DNA of 64,000 nucleotides from Podospora pseudocomata (taxonomy: Eukaryota; Ascomycota; Sordariomycetes; Sordariales; Podosporaceae), in contig NC_085888.1 in the NCBI RefSeq assembly GCF_035222375.1, positions 2,790,001-2,854,000 of the forward strand, in the 5' to 3' direction. Positions 1-11,588 of this stretch are shown here, one piece after another. The position numbers and the translations under genes are program-made. Every line of letters begins with the position of its first letter. Position 1 is the first letter of the stretch. The notes under the pieces are model-generated. The model made no database searches. It worked only from the letters and a program-made list of their open reading frames with translations, and was not told the DNA's origin.

Positions 1-940
1 GGGACCCCGGCCCGGCCGTCCTGTGATGGGGACTAACAGCACTTGCTGGCATTTGTGCTGTGTAGATGATGGATAACAGGGAGAACGAGTTTCCGTTGGA
101 GACTTCTCCAAAGTATGGCTGTGGGATGTGCTGCTAGCCGGTTTCAGTAGCTCAGTGTATGGCAGGCCAACCACTAATGTGCGCTGTGTCCGGGCTTCCA
201 AGGCCGGTCGGGCCTGATCTGTTTGGACTTGGATTACCGGCCGGCCCGGGCTCCGGACTGGGCTAGGTCTAGGACCAGATGAACATTCACGATGAGAGAT
301 CTGCACTAGTTGGCTTCACTTGAGATGTGAGTCGTGTTGGCTGGATATAATGACTAAGAGAGGTCTGGACAAACAGACCCCAAACGAGACAAGCATGGCA
401 GTGCCCAAGTGCAAGTCTAAAGTGCCGGTTGGGGACGGGAGCTGGGGGCTGTGGCAAGCTAAGATCTGAGATCTCCCCTTCCCGCCTGTCATCATAAATT
501 TGCGGAAGATGTTCTTGGAAGCGGTTTGGCCTGGCTGGCCTCGCGGGAGAGCGGCACAGATCATGTGCGGCGGTTGGAGGACTGCGCCGTGCGGCACCGA
601 GGTGTCGGCTCACCTTGGCATGTCACCTTTAGCCTCTCTGGGAGAAGAAAAGACTGGGAAGGAGCACAGCTTCCCCATGTTCCAAAGTCCATGGCCGGAG
701 GAGGTCGTTTCGGATATGTTTGGAAACGCCAAGCTCTGGATTTCTCTGGTTGCTGGTCAAGGCCTCGGGTTTGTTTTCTGGGCTTCTCGGTTTGTTCCAG
801 CTCAAGATAGAAACATGGCGTTCCAATAACGGCTAAGTGTTTTGGGAGGGTGGTTTCCTTGTGGTGCAAAAATCTTGGAATAGACAAATAACAATGATGA
901 TGCTCGTCGATTGGGAGCTATTCCTATTAAAACCAGGACT
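1..940. other. Region without a recognisable gene
   Basis: Mixed-composition DNA on the left edge. Short open frames exist on both strands, but none has a recognisable domain, codon bias like the neighbouring genes, or convincing splice sites. It ends where base composition drops sharply into A+T-rich DNA near 940. No RNA gene or repeat was recognised. Confidence 0.5.
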
Positions 941-974
941 TACAACTTGATTAGGTTATAATTATAGGTATATT

Positions 975-1185
975 TTTGGTTATAATTATAGGTATATTAT
1001 TAGTTATAATATTAGTTAGCCGAAAAAGCCGAAAATTAGTGGAACTGTAGTATTGGAAGTATTGATATACTTTATGAAAGCTAAGACCTCTTTTCTTTAT
1101 AACTTACCTTGCGTAGTCCCGTTAGTTTTTATAAACCTAGCGGTTTAAAATTATATAATATTACCTTATTTTTAGGCTTTAAATT
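975..1185 (+). repeat. Left copy of an old A+T-rich direct repeat (RIP-like)
   Basis: This stretch aligns in direct orientation with about 7058-7268 over roughly 180-200 bp. Most differences are C/T or G/A, and this copy is the more A+T-rich, as expected after repeat-induced point mutation. A small tandem duplication sits at its left edge (around 954-1003). The two copies flank the young LTR element and may be the terminal repeats of an older, much reduced element. The family is unknown. Confidence 0.6.
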
Positions 1186-1386
1186 TAGTATATCCCTTTA
1201 AATAAATCTTTTTAGTTAAATTTCATAAGATTATTTTCAAAAATATTTCATTTGTTTTAATACTTATTTTATAGCTTTTATATTTTTAATTTTCATTTTG
1301 GTTTTTTATAATAAACTAACTTTTTTTTCATACTCGCTAGATTAATAATATTTCGTACCTTTATTTAGTTTATGAATTTTAATATA
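1186..1386. other. A+T-rich relic between old repeat and young LTR element
   Basis: Very A+T-rich DNA with long T and A runs and no coding potential. It continues at 7005-7057 on the other side of the insertion. It is probably the internal remnant of the older element that the LTR element entered. The last five bases (1382-1386) are the left target duplication, ATATA. Confidence 0.55.
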
Positions 1387-1624
1387 TGTAACAGGCTGAG
1401 CCTGGCATGGACCTCGGCAACCCTCGGCCCTGGTGAAGCTATTCCCAGAACGCACAGACCACTACTCCAGAACCTTCTATCACCGCGCACTGGCCAACAC
1501 CCTCAGCCATACCAGAGGCTCATGTCGACAAACCTTCTATTCCCCTTTTCCTTTTCTTCTTCAAGTTCGGTGTACTCGTAGAGTCGTCACCAGATAGTTG
1601 TAATACACTCCTGGAACCGTTACA
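1387..1624 (+). repeat. 5' LTR
   Basis: 238 bp, starting TGTAACAGG and ending CCGTTACA, with no difference seen from the 3' copy. A pyrimidine-rich stretch (about 1541-1562) precedes the 12-mer AAGTTCGGTGTA at 1563-1574, which is the likely start of the transcript (see the primer-site entry). Confidence 0.95.
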
Positions 1625-1625
1625 T

Positions 1626-1637
1626 TACACCGAACTT
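1626..1637 (+). other. Putative self-priming primer-binding site
   Basis: The DNA just inside the 5' LTR does not start with TGG, as a tRNA 3' end would require. Instead the 12 bases TACACCGAACTT are the exact reverse complement of AAGTTCGGTGTA at 1563-1574 in the LTR. This matches the self-priming arrangement known from Tf1/sushi-type elements, where the 5' end of the mRNA folds back on the primer site. If so, the R region begins near 1563. Confidence 0.7.
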
Positions 1638-1749
1638 TCACCTCGCGGAAAACAGTTGGAAGAGCCTCAGCGCAGACCCAACTAGCGGAATTCGGCGCAT
1701 TGAGTACGTGCGTGAATTCAACAGTAGTGACCTCGGCACGAGGGCCAGG

Positions 1750-2970
1750 GACAATGACGCAGGAGGACACCATGGCGGCGCAAGCCGAGACCTCCATGCT
1801 GATGCAGACGATGCGTCAGTTAGCGGAACAGATTGCTGCTCTTCGACAGGAAGGGCAGCAGGCGAACGAAGCAAACCAAGCGCAAATCCGAACCCTTCAG
1901 GATACCATCGCATCTATGCAGGGAGAACGATCTACTTCGGGTGTCTCGACCCTCACACCAGCGACGAGCGTAGGCACTGCACCGGTGGTACATTCGCCAA
2001 CGATACCAGATGCGAACGAATATTCGAAGAGAAAGAAGCCGACACTTCCTGACCCCTCCCCGCTTTAACGGACTTAGGAAGAGGTTCCGCACATGGGAAT
2101 TGGAGATGAGGAGTAAGCTCCGAGTCGATGGTTCGGCGATCGGCTCCCCGACCGATCAGTTCGCATATATATACGCCCGCTTAGAGGAAACACCTCAAGC
2201 CATGGCCGCCGCTTTCTTTAAAAGAGGTGGCCCAGATGGAACTTCGAACCCTGAGCACTTTCTCGTTTACCTCGCGACCTGTTACGGCGATCCTAACATC
2301 GAACAACGAGCTCTCGGCAGGTTGGAATCAATGGCTCAAGGGGAAAAGGAGAGTTTCGCTTCCTTTCTTCCAAAGTTCGAAAAAGAGCTAGCAGACAGCG
2401 GAGGTGCCGAATGGAGCGACGTCGTGAAGATCAACTACCTCAAACGGACCATTAACAGGGGAGATGAGGACCGCCCTGGCGAGCCAGTTGAACTTACCTA
2501 AGGATTATCCCGAGTTCGTCAACAACCTACATCACTTGGGCGCTAATCTCGACGAGCTGCGCTTTTATACGCGGAAACCGAAAACCAGGTCACGCTCTTC
2601 AACCCCTGATTCTAAAGCACCAGAACCGAAGCACCGACCAGTCACCACCACTGCAACGGTAGACGAGATGGATTGGGAGCCTACGAAGATTAGCCAGGCT
2701 GTCCACAGAGCTAACAAGGAGCTGGAGGGAAAGCGCGCAAAATGGGTTAATCAGAGCGAGATCGACCGCCGGAGAAGCGAAGGGCGCTGCTTAAGATGCG
2801 GGAGAACAGGGTGCAAAATAAGCAAGTGTCCTCTTTGCCTGCAAGACGTCCGCGCCAGGACAACGAGACCGGGATTAAAAAGACTAGACCGGTATTGCGA
2901 GCGGAGGTGGAAGAAGAGAATGAGGGAACGGAGGGGTCGACGTCCGATCGAACTGATGACGAGTCGTTAA
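1750..2970 (+). other. LTR element: gag region
   Basis: Approximate extent. It encodes a capsid-like protein: a Gln-rich N-terminal segment, a helical middle part typical of fungal gypsy Gag, then a basic part with a Cys cluster near 2785-2850 (CLRCGRTGCKISKCP), which resembles a zinc knuckle with non-standard spacing. Assigned from position, composition and the Cys cluster. Confidence 0.75.
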
Positions 2971-3039
2971 AAGACTAGCCCCTGATAGAAGTCGTCGTCA
3001 GGGGCACTCGGAGGCTAAGAAAGATTGGAGCATTGCGAA

Positions 3040-5000
3040 AAAGAAGATGGATGGTAAACCGTTTTACATTAATTTCGGGATCAATAGCATTTATTACACT
3101 AAGGCTTTCGTTGATAGTGGATGCCTCTGCTATGCCTCCATCAGTGATGTTCTCGTCAAGCGACTTCGTCTCCCACGCATCCCCATCACTCCTCGAAACC
3201 TGGAGCAGGTCAATGTTACGGTGGAAGGAGCAATTACGCATGTGGCTTATGCGGATACGGATATCGACGGCCATAAAAGAAAAAGGGTATTCTTTTACGT
3301 TATCCCAGGCCAAGTCGACGAAGTGATATTGGGTCGACCTTGGATGGACCTCGAGGATGTGACGATCTCGCCGTCCAGAGGCGAACTGATAATCGGCACT
3401 ACGGGCTTAAGAGTTAAGGAAAGAGGACCAAGGGAGGAAAAAGAAGTATCCTCTCACACAACAAACAGCCAGTGTTTTGGGGCGCTAATCAGAAGAGCTC
3501 GCCGAACCAAGGCTTGCTCCAATCCGGAAAGCAACGACGCAAATATTCGCAGCTAGCCTGGCAGACATTGAGAAGGCATTGGCGCCCAAGAAAAGAAGTG
3601 ATCCCCGCCAGAAACTGCCAGAGCACTATCACGACTTCCTTCCGCTCTTCGATCGTACCGAAGCAGACCGCCTACCTCCACACCGGACTGGAATTGACCA
3701 CGCTATCCCGCTTGAGAAGGATGAAAACGGCAAAGAGAAAGTTCCCCTGGGGACCGTTATACGGAATGTCCTGAGAGGAGTTGATTGCTCTGCGGAAAAC
3801 CCTTACCGAGATGCTCGATAAGAATTTTATACGAGCCAGCAGTTCACCAGCGTCAGCGCCTGTTTTATTCGTGAAGAAACCAGGGGGAGGCCTACGGTTT
3901 TGCGTCGATTACCGGGGTCTCAACGCGATTACCCGCAAGGATAGATATCCTCTTCCTCTGATCAGCGAAACGCTGAGGTCGTTGTCCCAAGCTAAATGGT
4001 TCACTAAGCTAGACGTCATCGCCGCGTTCCACAAGATTCGGATCAAAGAAGGAGACGAATGGAAGACTGCATTTCGTACTAGGTACGGGCTATTCGAATG
4101 GCTGGTTACCCCCTTCGGCCTCACAGGAGCACCCGCTACATTCCAGAGGTACATCAACAATACACTACGAGAGTACCTAGACGAATTCTGTTCGGCTTAC
4201 ATCGACGACGTCCTCATTTACTCTAGCGGCTCCCTATCCGATCATAGGAAGAAAGTCCGGAAAGTGTTGGAAAGGTTGCAAACCGCAGGACTACAAGTCG
4301 ATATAGACAAGTGCGAATTTGAAGTCAAGAGCGTCAAATATCTTGGATTCATTATCGATGCAGGAAGAGGGATTCGCGTTGACCCAGAAAAGATTAAAGC
4401 TGTGGAGCAGTGGCAGCGCCCTCGTTCTGTCAAAGGAGTACGGAGCTTTATTGGTTTTGCAAATTACTATCGAGCATTTGTGCCCAAGTTCTCGGAGATA
4501 GCTCTACCGCTGACGGCTTTGACCAAAAAGGGGTGTCTTTCAGTTGGACCCCTCAGTGCGAAGAAGCGTTCAAGACACTTAAGACACTTCTGATCAGCGC
4601 GCCAGTATTGGCCCAGTGGGATCCAGAAAGGAGGACGGTAGTGGAGACAGATTCGTCGGGCTATGCCGTGGGTGGCGCCCTCTCGCAGTATGACGAAGAT
4701 GGGATCCTTCGCCCAGTCGCCTTCTTCTCAAAGAAAAACAATCCCGCTGAGTCCAACTACCCGATACATGACAAAGAACTGTTAGCAGTGGTTAAGTGCC
4801 TGGACCAATGGGACGCGGAGCTCCGGAGCGTAGCTCACTTCGAGATCTGGACTGATCACAAAAACTTGGAATACTTCCAGAAGAAACGACAGCTGAGCGA
4901 GCGGCAGGTACGGTGGGCAGAGATATTGGCTCGTTATAACTTCACGCTCAAGTACCGACCTGGAACAGATGCTGTGGTGCCGGACGCTTTGTCAAGGAGA
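3040..5000 (+). other. LTR element: protease, reverse transcriptase and RNase H regions
   Basis: Approximate extent. The retropepsin active-site motif (DSG) lies near 3115. Reverse transcriptase motifs include the YIDDV catalytic box near 4200. RNase H signatures (a TDSSGYAVGG-type motif near 4650 and TDHKNLEYF near 4855) follow. The order protease, RT, RNase H, integrase places the element in Ty3/gypsy rather than Ty1/copia. Confidence 0.9.
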
Positions 5001-5399
5001 GAACAGGACCTACCGGTATCGAGCCAAGACGACCGACTTACTGGGAGATGCTTCCAGTTACTTAGGCCCGCGAGGAATAAGAGTCTTAAGATCAATCGGG
5101 CCGCCTTGGTTAGAAAGGGAGCAACCACCAGAGTAAGCTCTGGCTTCGTTAAGGGCGGAGATCAGGATCAGGAGTTAGACGACCCCGCGGATAAATCGGA
5201 CCCCCCGGAGAACCCCTTTTCCGAGGAGCCTTTGAAAAGCCTATGGGACCAAGGATTGGAAGCCAACAACCGCTACTGGCTGATCAGACGCATGGTTTTG
5301 GACGGAGAACGCCAACTGCCCCAGAGTGGGGGCTACCAATATCTATTGCGGAATGTTCTATCGACGAAGGAAAACGCTTGTGTTGGAGGGACCGAATCT

Positions 5400-6720
5400 G
5401 GCTACCTCACTTTGAACCGCTTCGCACCCGGGTTATTCAAGAAACGCACGACTCCGTGCTGGCTGGTCACCCTGGAAGGGATATGACGAAGACCCTTATC
5501 AGCCGAAAGTTTACCTGGCCGGGCCTGAGCCAGGATGTGAGGAGATTCCTGAGGAACTGTGACGTTTGTGGAAGGACAGCTGTATGGCGGGAAAAACGAA
5601 GAGGATTATTGAAGCCCCTCCCCATTCCCGATCGGATCTGGTCAGAGCTTTCTATTGACTTTGTTTCCGGATTACCCCCATCGGGCCCTGACAGAACAAC
5701 CGAGATTATGGTAGTCACAGATAGACTGTCCAAGAATGTGATCTTCGAACCTATGGCATCTACGACAGCAGACGCAATAGCAGATCGTCTCATCCGCTGC
5801 TTGATCCGACACCATGGCCTGCCGAGGGCCATCGTCTCAGATAGAGGACCCCAGTTCGTGAGCCATATGTGGGCTAGGATATGCAACCTACTTCGGATCA
5901 CACGACGACTATCGACAGCGAATCATCCGGAAACAGACGGAGCCACTGAGCGGATGAACCAAGTCCTTGAAGAATACTTACGCTCCTACACAACCTATTG
6001 GCAAGACGACTGGGCTGCACTTCTCCCGATGGCCATGCTAGCGATTAATAACCGCAATGCAACCTCGACCGGCATCAGCCCCTTCTTTATGACCCACGGT
6101 TACGATGTTGATCTCCTGGGTCTAGTCGATGCAAAAGAGCCCCTAAGGACTACAGGGAAGTCACCAATTGCTCGGGGAGAAGCTTTTGTAGCCCGGCTAC
6201 GGGAAGCAACAGAAGTAGCTCAAGCAACAATGGCCTCAGCTCAAGAACGTCAGGAAGAGTACGCCAATAGAGCTCGTCAGATAGCTGAACAATTCCGTGT
6301 TGGGGACAAGGTATGGCTACGATTAAAGCATATCAAGACAGATAGACCCTCGGCGAAACTCGATTGGCTAAACGCTAAGTATACTGTCACTGAGCTGATC
6401 GGCTCCCATGCTTGTCGGTTGGATACTCCACCGGGGATTCATAACGTCTTCCACGTTATGCTATTAAAAAGGGCAGCGGAAGACCCTCTACCATCACAAC
6501 AACAGGACGACACTCAGCCCCCAGCGCTGATCGGAAGCAACGACGATGGAGAAGGAGAAGCGGAGTGGCAAGTCGAGGAGATCTTGGAGGCAAAGAAGGT
6601 GAGAGGAAGGACAAGGCTCCTAGTGAAATGGTCTGGCTATGCTAAGCCTACATGGGAGCCCCTAAGTAATTTCGAGGAAACGGAGGCGTTGGATATATTT
6701 GAGGAGAAGCATGGAAAGAT
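5400..6720 (+). other. LTR element: integrase and chromodomain regions
   Basis: Approximate extent. An HHCC zinc-binding module (about 5470-5575) is followed by a DDE core with landmarks IDFVSGLP, SDRGPQFVS and HPETDGATERMNQ. A chromodomain ends the protein (about 6560-6690, with LLVKWSGY and WEPLSNFEE). A chromodomain is the hallmark of chromoviruses and is thought to steer integration toward heterochromatin, which fits the A+T-rich insertion site here. Confidence 0.92.
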
Positions 6721-6744
6721 CTCTCCCCCCTGATCGGGCACCTT

Positions 6745-6758
6745 GGGAGAGGAGGGGG
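6745..6758 (+). other. Polypurine tract
   Basis: GGGAGAGGAGGGGG lies three bases upstream of the 3' LTR, the expected place for the plus-strand primer of reverse transcription. Confidence 0.85.
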
Positions 6759-6761
6759 TAT

Positions 6762-6999
6762 TGTAACAGGCTGAGCCTGGCATGGACCTCGGCAACCCTC
6801 GGCCCTGGTGAAGCTATTCCCAGAACGCACAGACCACTACTCCAGAACCTTCTATCACCGCGCACTGGCCAACACCCTCAGCCATACCAGAGGCTCATGT
6901 CGACAAACCTTCTATTCCCCTTTTCCTTTTCTTCTTCAAGTTCGGTGTACTCGTAGAGTCGTCACCAGATAGTTGTAATACACTCCTGGAACCGTTACA
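6762..6999 (+). repeat. 3' LTR
   Basis: 238 bp with no difference seen from 1387-1624. The right target duplication, ATATA (7000-7004), follows. Confidence 0.95.
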
Positions 7000-7057
7000 A
7001 TATAATTGCTAAATATAAATATTTATAACGTTATTAAAACTACAATATATGAATAAA

Positions 7058-7268
7058 TTAAATTATAATTCTCAGTATAGTATTGATTATAATACTAATT
7101 AACTAAAGAAATCGAAAACTAATGAAACGGTAATACTAAAAGTTTTTAAATACTCTATAAACCTCAAAACCTCCTTTCTCTATATAGCTCACCTCACGTA
7201 ATCTCGTTAGTCCCCCACAGACCTGGCGGCCTAGCGCCATGCAATACTACCTTATTTCTCAGGCCTTA
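7058..7268 (+). repeat. Right copy of the old A+T-rich direct repeat
   Basis: Direct-repeat partner of about 975-1185. This copy keeps more G+C (for example the segment near 7225-7240) while the left copy has T or A at many of the same positions. Base composition returns to that of normal genes after about 7270. Confidence 0.6.
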
Positions 7269-7269
7269 T

Positions 7270-8553
7270 ATTCAACAGTCCCCTCTCGCCAACCAATTCT
7301 ATGGGCACGTGCTGAAGTGGAGGCCATTGTGTTTGGAAGACGCTGAGATGGGCGAGAATCATACACACCATACGACGTTCCGCAGCATGCTGATTTCTGA
7401 CTGATTTCTGATATCGGGTCTTGTTGGTGGTAGGTGGTGATGATGCAGGTCGATGCAGGGCGGAAGCTGTACACCTGTTGGTTGAGATGAACGATGGGCG
7501 ATAATGGCAGGCTGCAAAGCACGAACCAACCGCTCAAAAGATGCCCTTCTGGGAGAGATGCAAGAGGGTTAGGGTTCACAGCATATGCTCAGGTGGAATC
7601 AGAGCTCCGTGGTCGGGTGTTTGCCGTGTTTGACAGGCCTCTAGATGACAATAAATATCTCAGAGGCTCTCTGCTGTGTTTCCCCATCAAAAGTTCCGTG
7701 TCACTTGTGGGGGAAGCGCAATTGGCGACAAAAGAGGAGGCGGCGATGATGGCAAAACGGTTCGCCCAGGAGCAGAGAGGTTGGAGCCGGTCCGGACCTC
7801 CTTGGCATTAATTGGCACCACCGTTAGCGCGGATCTTGGCTCCCGCTTGCGCAGAACCCGGGGAGGGGTGTCGGATGGAACGCCAAACGGAGCAGCCATT
7901 CAGAGATCGAGACTCTTGATATCTTACCCGACAGCGACTTGCTTGTGATGCCTGACGATGTCCCGGCGCTGCCCCCCGGTTGCTCTGCTGACCCCTTGTT
8001 GGAGGGATGGGAAGAGGAGAGGAGGGTTACCAGAGAAAAGCATCAGCTGAACAAAGGCGAAAGCGGCCAGGGCGGCGGGAACTGAGCGAACTGAGCGAGA
8101 CACAGCGCCCGCTCCCCCGTTGCCCGTCAATTGCCCGCCAAGTACTGATGGATCACTCAGGCAGCTGTGGGTGCCTCATCAATCCTGTTTCATCAACCAC
8201 ACAAGAAAAGCTAACGAGAAGCTTGTTTCTCGACTCAGCCCGGTGCGCCGTCACGTGGAAATGGCGATACCAAGCAGAGCTACCTGCCCAAGATAGCAAC
8301 CCATGGACATGCAGCAAACAGCCCGGTCCGGGGGCATATTCTGTGAGAAATGATATATAGTCATCTCCATCTCCCCCGACTCCTCTAGGTCAGGTCCCCG
8401 TGCCCCAGGTCATTTTGTTTCGACCACATCTGGAGACGAGACCGGCCCTCTTTCCCTCGACCTTTTTCTTCTCCTTTCGGTGACTTTGTTCTTGTTGTGC
8501 TCGCTCGTCGTCTGACACGTCCATCAACACAAAACGGACGTACCACACACACT
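7270..8553. other. Intergenic and 5' region of the KHA1-type gene
   Basis: No supported gene. The last part (about 8350-8553) is pyrimidine-rich with CT runs, as is usual for promoters and 5' leaders of filamentous ascomycetes, and lies directly upstream of the antiporter start codon. Confidence 0.5.
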
Positions 8554-11500
8554 ATGGCAGGCGGTGAGCTTACGGGCAACAGCACCGGAGCCCCTCCGCA
8601 AGCTGGTGTCCTCGAGGGCGTCAACCCGATTGTGTATACGCCTTCCAACCCCATCACTCTTTTCATCGTACAGGTATGTCGTTGACACCTCCGCCGTCCG
8701 ACCTCACCAACTCCCAGGTCCAGAGCCGCGGGCCGTGTTTCGTTTCACGGCCCACGCGGTGACCGGGCCGTCGTGTTTCTCGGCTTGACTAACAATAGAC
8801 GCGTGCAACAACACACAGGCCATCATTGTCATCATCTTCTGTCAACTACTAGCTTGTAAGTTACCTAGTCATCTCACGAAGCTAGGTTATGCTGACTAAC
8901 CAACCGTTCAGATCCGCTACGATGGCTTCACCAACCTCGTGTTATCGCCGAGGTACTCGGCGGCATTCTGTTGGGCCCCACGGTGATGATGAGGATACCC
9001 GGGTTTGAGGCCGGTATGTTTCCTAAAGTGAAGATGATGTGTTTGGTGTTACTGACCATATTCAACAGCAATCTTCCCGCCTGCGTCTATGCCAGTCTTC
9101 AACAATGTCGCCAACCTCGGTCTCATCATTTTCTTGTTTCTCGTTGCGTTGGAAGTAGACATCCGTCTCTTCACGCAAAATTGGAAGGCCGCCCTAAGTG
9201 TAGGTATGGCCGGCATGATCTTGCCCTTTGGCCTTGGCTTTGCCATTGCCTGGGGTCTGTACAAGGAGTTTCACGTCGACGAAGCTATTGGCTTTGGCGT
9301 CTTCGGATTGTTCATCGGTACAGCCCTTGCGATCACTGCCTTCCCCGTCCTTTGCCGCATTCTCTCCGAGCTGAACCTCCTCCGCTCGGGTGTCGGTGTC
9401 ACCGTTCTGGCTGCCGGCATTGGAAATGACGTGACAGGCTGGGTGCTTCTCGCGCTCTGCGTCGCCCTGACCAACAACAGCAGTGGCTTGGCCGCGCTCT
9501 GGGCCTTGCTCTGCTGCATTGGCTGGACTCTGTTTCTCATCTTCGCCATCCGGCCACCCTTCATTTGGATCCTCAAGCGGACCGGAAGCTTGCATAATGG
9601 CCCTACCCAGGGAATGGTTGCGCTGACCTTGCTCATGGTTCTGGCCTCCTCTTGGTTTACTGGTGGGTTGGTATCATATCCCGAGGATCCCATACATACG
9701 CTAACTGGACCAGGAATCATTGGTGTTCATCCCATTTTTGGAGCCTTCCTGGTGGGACTGATCTGTCCCCACGATGGCGGTTTCGCTATCAAGCTTACTG
9801 AGAAGATTGAGGATCTCATCTCGGTCCTCTTTCTGCCTTTGTACTTTGCCCTGTCTGGGCTGAAGACTAACCTAGGTCTTCTCAACGATGGTATCACATG
9901 GGGTTACTGCATCGGGGTCATTGCCTGCGCCTTTGCTGGTAAGATCATTGGTGGCACCCTCGCAGCTCGCGCCAACAAGCTGCTCTGGCGTGAGAGTTTC
10001 ACTATTGGCGCCCTGATGTCTTGCAAGGGTCTGGTGGAGTTGATCGTGCTTGTGAGTATCGCGTGACGATCTGGAACTTTTGGTAACGGGCATACTGACA
10101 ATATTGCAGAACATTGGTTACCAGGCAGGTATCCTGTCCGAAACCACCTTCAGCATGTTTGTTGTTATGGCTTTGGTCACAACCGTAGCCACGACCCCCA
10201 TGACAAAGCTGCTGTATCCCAAGTGGTACCAAACCAAGGTTGAGCGATGGAGAAAGGGTGAGATCGACTGGGACGGCAACGAGTTGAACCCCTCTGAGAG
10301 CCTGCAGGGCGGTCTCAAGAAGGGCGTCGACTCTCAGATCCGCCGTCTCATGGTTCATCTCCGTCTCGACAGTCTCCCCAGCCTCTTCACCTTCATCACC
10401 ATCCTCAGCCCCGAAAGCGTCACCAAGAAGCAGGTCGAGCCCGAAACCCCTGATGCCGAGTCCACCGAGGTCATCATCAAGAAACGCCCCCTGGAAGTCC
10501 ACGGTATGCGCATTCTCGAGCTCACCGACCGTACCTCATCCGTCATGCACCTCACCGAAGGCGAAGACTTTTACTCTCTCCGCGACCCCGTGGTCAACGC
10601 CTTCCGCACCTTCTCCCAGCTCCACGACGTCGCCGTCTCGGGCCGCGTCGCCGTCGTCCCCGCCGACTCCTACGCCGAAACCCTCATGACCCAAGCCCAC
10701 GAAGTCTCCTCCGACTTCGCCCTGATCCCCTGGGGCGAAAGCGGCTCCATGTCCGAAGACCAGTCTTTCCCCGTCACAGCCGACACCAACGAGCGCTTCA
10801 AATCCTTCACCCATCTCGACTTCATCAACCAAACCCTCGAGAAAGCCTCCGCCATCTGCAACGCAGGCATCTTCATCGACAACGGCTTCGGCGGCATCAC
10901 CAAGCCCGTCGACCGCCCCGAGCTCCAACGCACCAAATCCGCCATCTCCATCCGCAACCAAGCCGACGTCGCTGTCCTCCCCGTCGCCAACAAGTCCCAC
11001 CACGTCTTCTTCCCCTTCTTCGGCGGCGCCGACGACCGCATCGCGCTGCGTATCGTTCTTCAACTAGCCAAGAACCCCCACGTCTCGGCCACTATCGTCC
11101 GGATCAACAGCAGCGAAAAAGAAAAACTGTCCTCCACTGCCAAATCCGCTGCTGCGTCGACCACCACGACGGAAGACAACAGCGAGACCAACAAGACTGC
11201 TGTCTCTTCTTCTCCCGTCTCTGGAACTGACGTTGAGGATGGTGCGCTTTACGCCACGCTCAAGAGCTCTCTCCCGGAAGACCTCGCTACTAGAGTGAAT
11301 TTCTCTGAGGCGGATGTCCCCGCTGGGAAGGAGGAACTCAAGGAGATTATCCTGCTTGCTCAACAAGCGGTGGGCAACACGAGGGACAATGCCGGTGATG
11401 TTGTCGTTTTGGGCCGACGCAATGCCAAGAAGGGGTTTGCTGAGGTCGGTGGGAGCAGCAGTAGCGCTGCTGGTGGCGGAGTGCCGGACCTGAAGAATAC

Positions 11501-11588
11501 TGTTGGGGAGGTGGCGGAGAGGTTGATCACCACGGGGATCAGGGCTAGTTTGTTGGTTATTCAGGCTGGGGGGCGGGGGCAGGCTTGA
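8554..11588 (+). CDS. KHA1: K+/H+ antiporter, KHA1 type (CPA2 family)
   Basis: Membrane cation/proton exchanger for intracellular K+ and pH balance; yeast Kha1 acts in endomembranes. Six exons are inferred: 8554-8673, 8819-8855, 8912-9013, 9069-9662, 9714-10051 and 10110-11588, giving 889 aa. The N-terminus ([15 protein letters not shown]) and the TM core ([34 protein letters not shown]) are typical of fungal CPA2 antiporters. About 12 hydrophobic segments fill residues 35-430. The remainder is a long hydrophilic tail with a low-complexity Ser/Thr/Lys part. The intron at 9663-9713 is 51 nt and open in frame, so an isoform with 17 extra residues is possible; the splice is preferred because it restores [15 protein letters not shown] and has a CTAAC branch point. 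Confidence 0.92.

Larger units (their letters stand above)
1387..6999 (+). mobile_element. Ty3/gypsy LTR retrotransposon with chromodomain, young fossil
   Basis: A 5.6-kb element bounded by 238-bp direct LTRs (1387-1624 and 6762-6999) that begin TG and end CA and look identical. It is flanked by the 5-bp duplication ATATA (1382-1386 and 7000-7004). Parts in order are gag with a zinc-knuckle-like Cys cluster, aspartic protease, reverse transcriptase, RNase H, integrase and a C-terminal chromodomain, the order of the Ty3/gypsy chromovirus group. LTR identity implies a very recent insertion. It shows no heavy C-to-T decay, unlike the A+T-rich DNA around it. The coding region is not one continuous frame and appears to carry a handful of breaks, some of which could be frame changes the family uses, so this copy is treated as broken. 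Confidence 0.93.
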
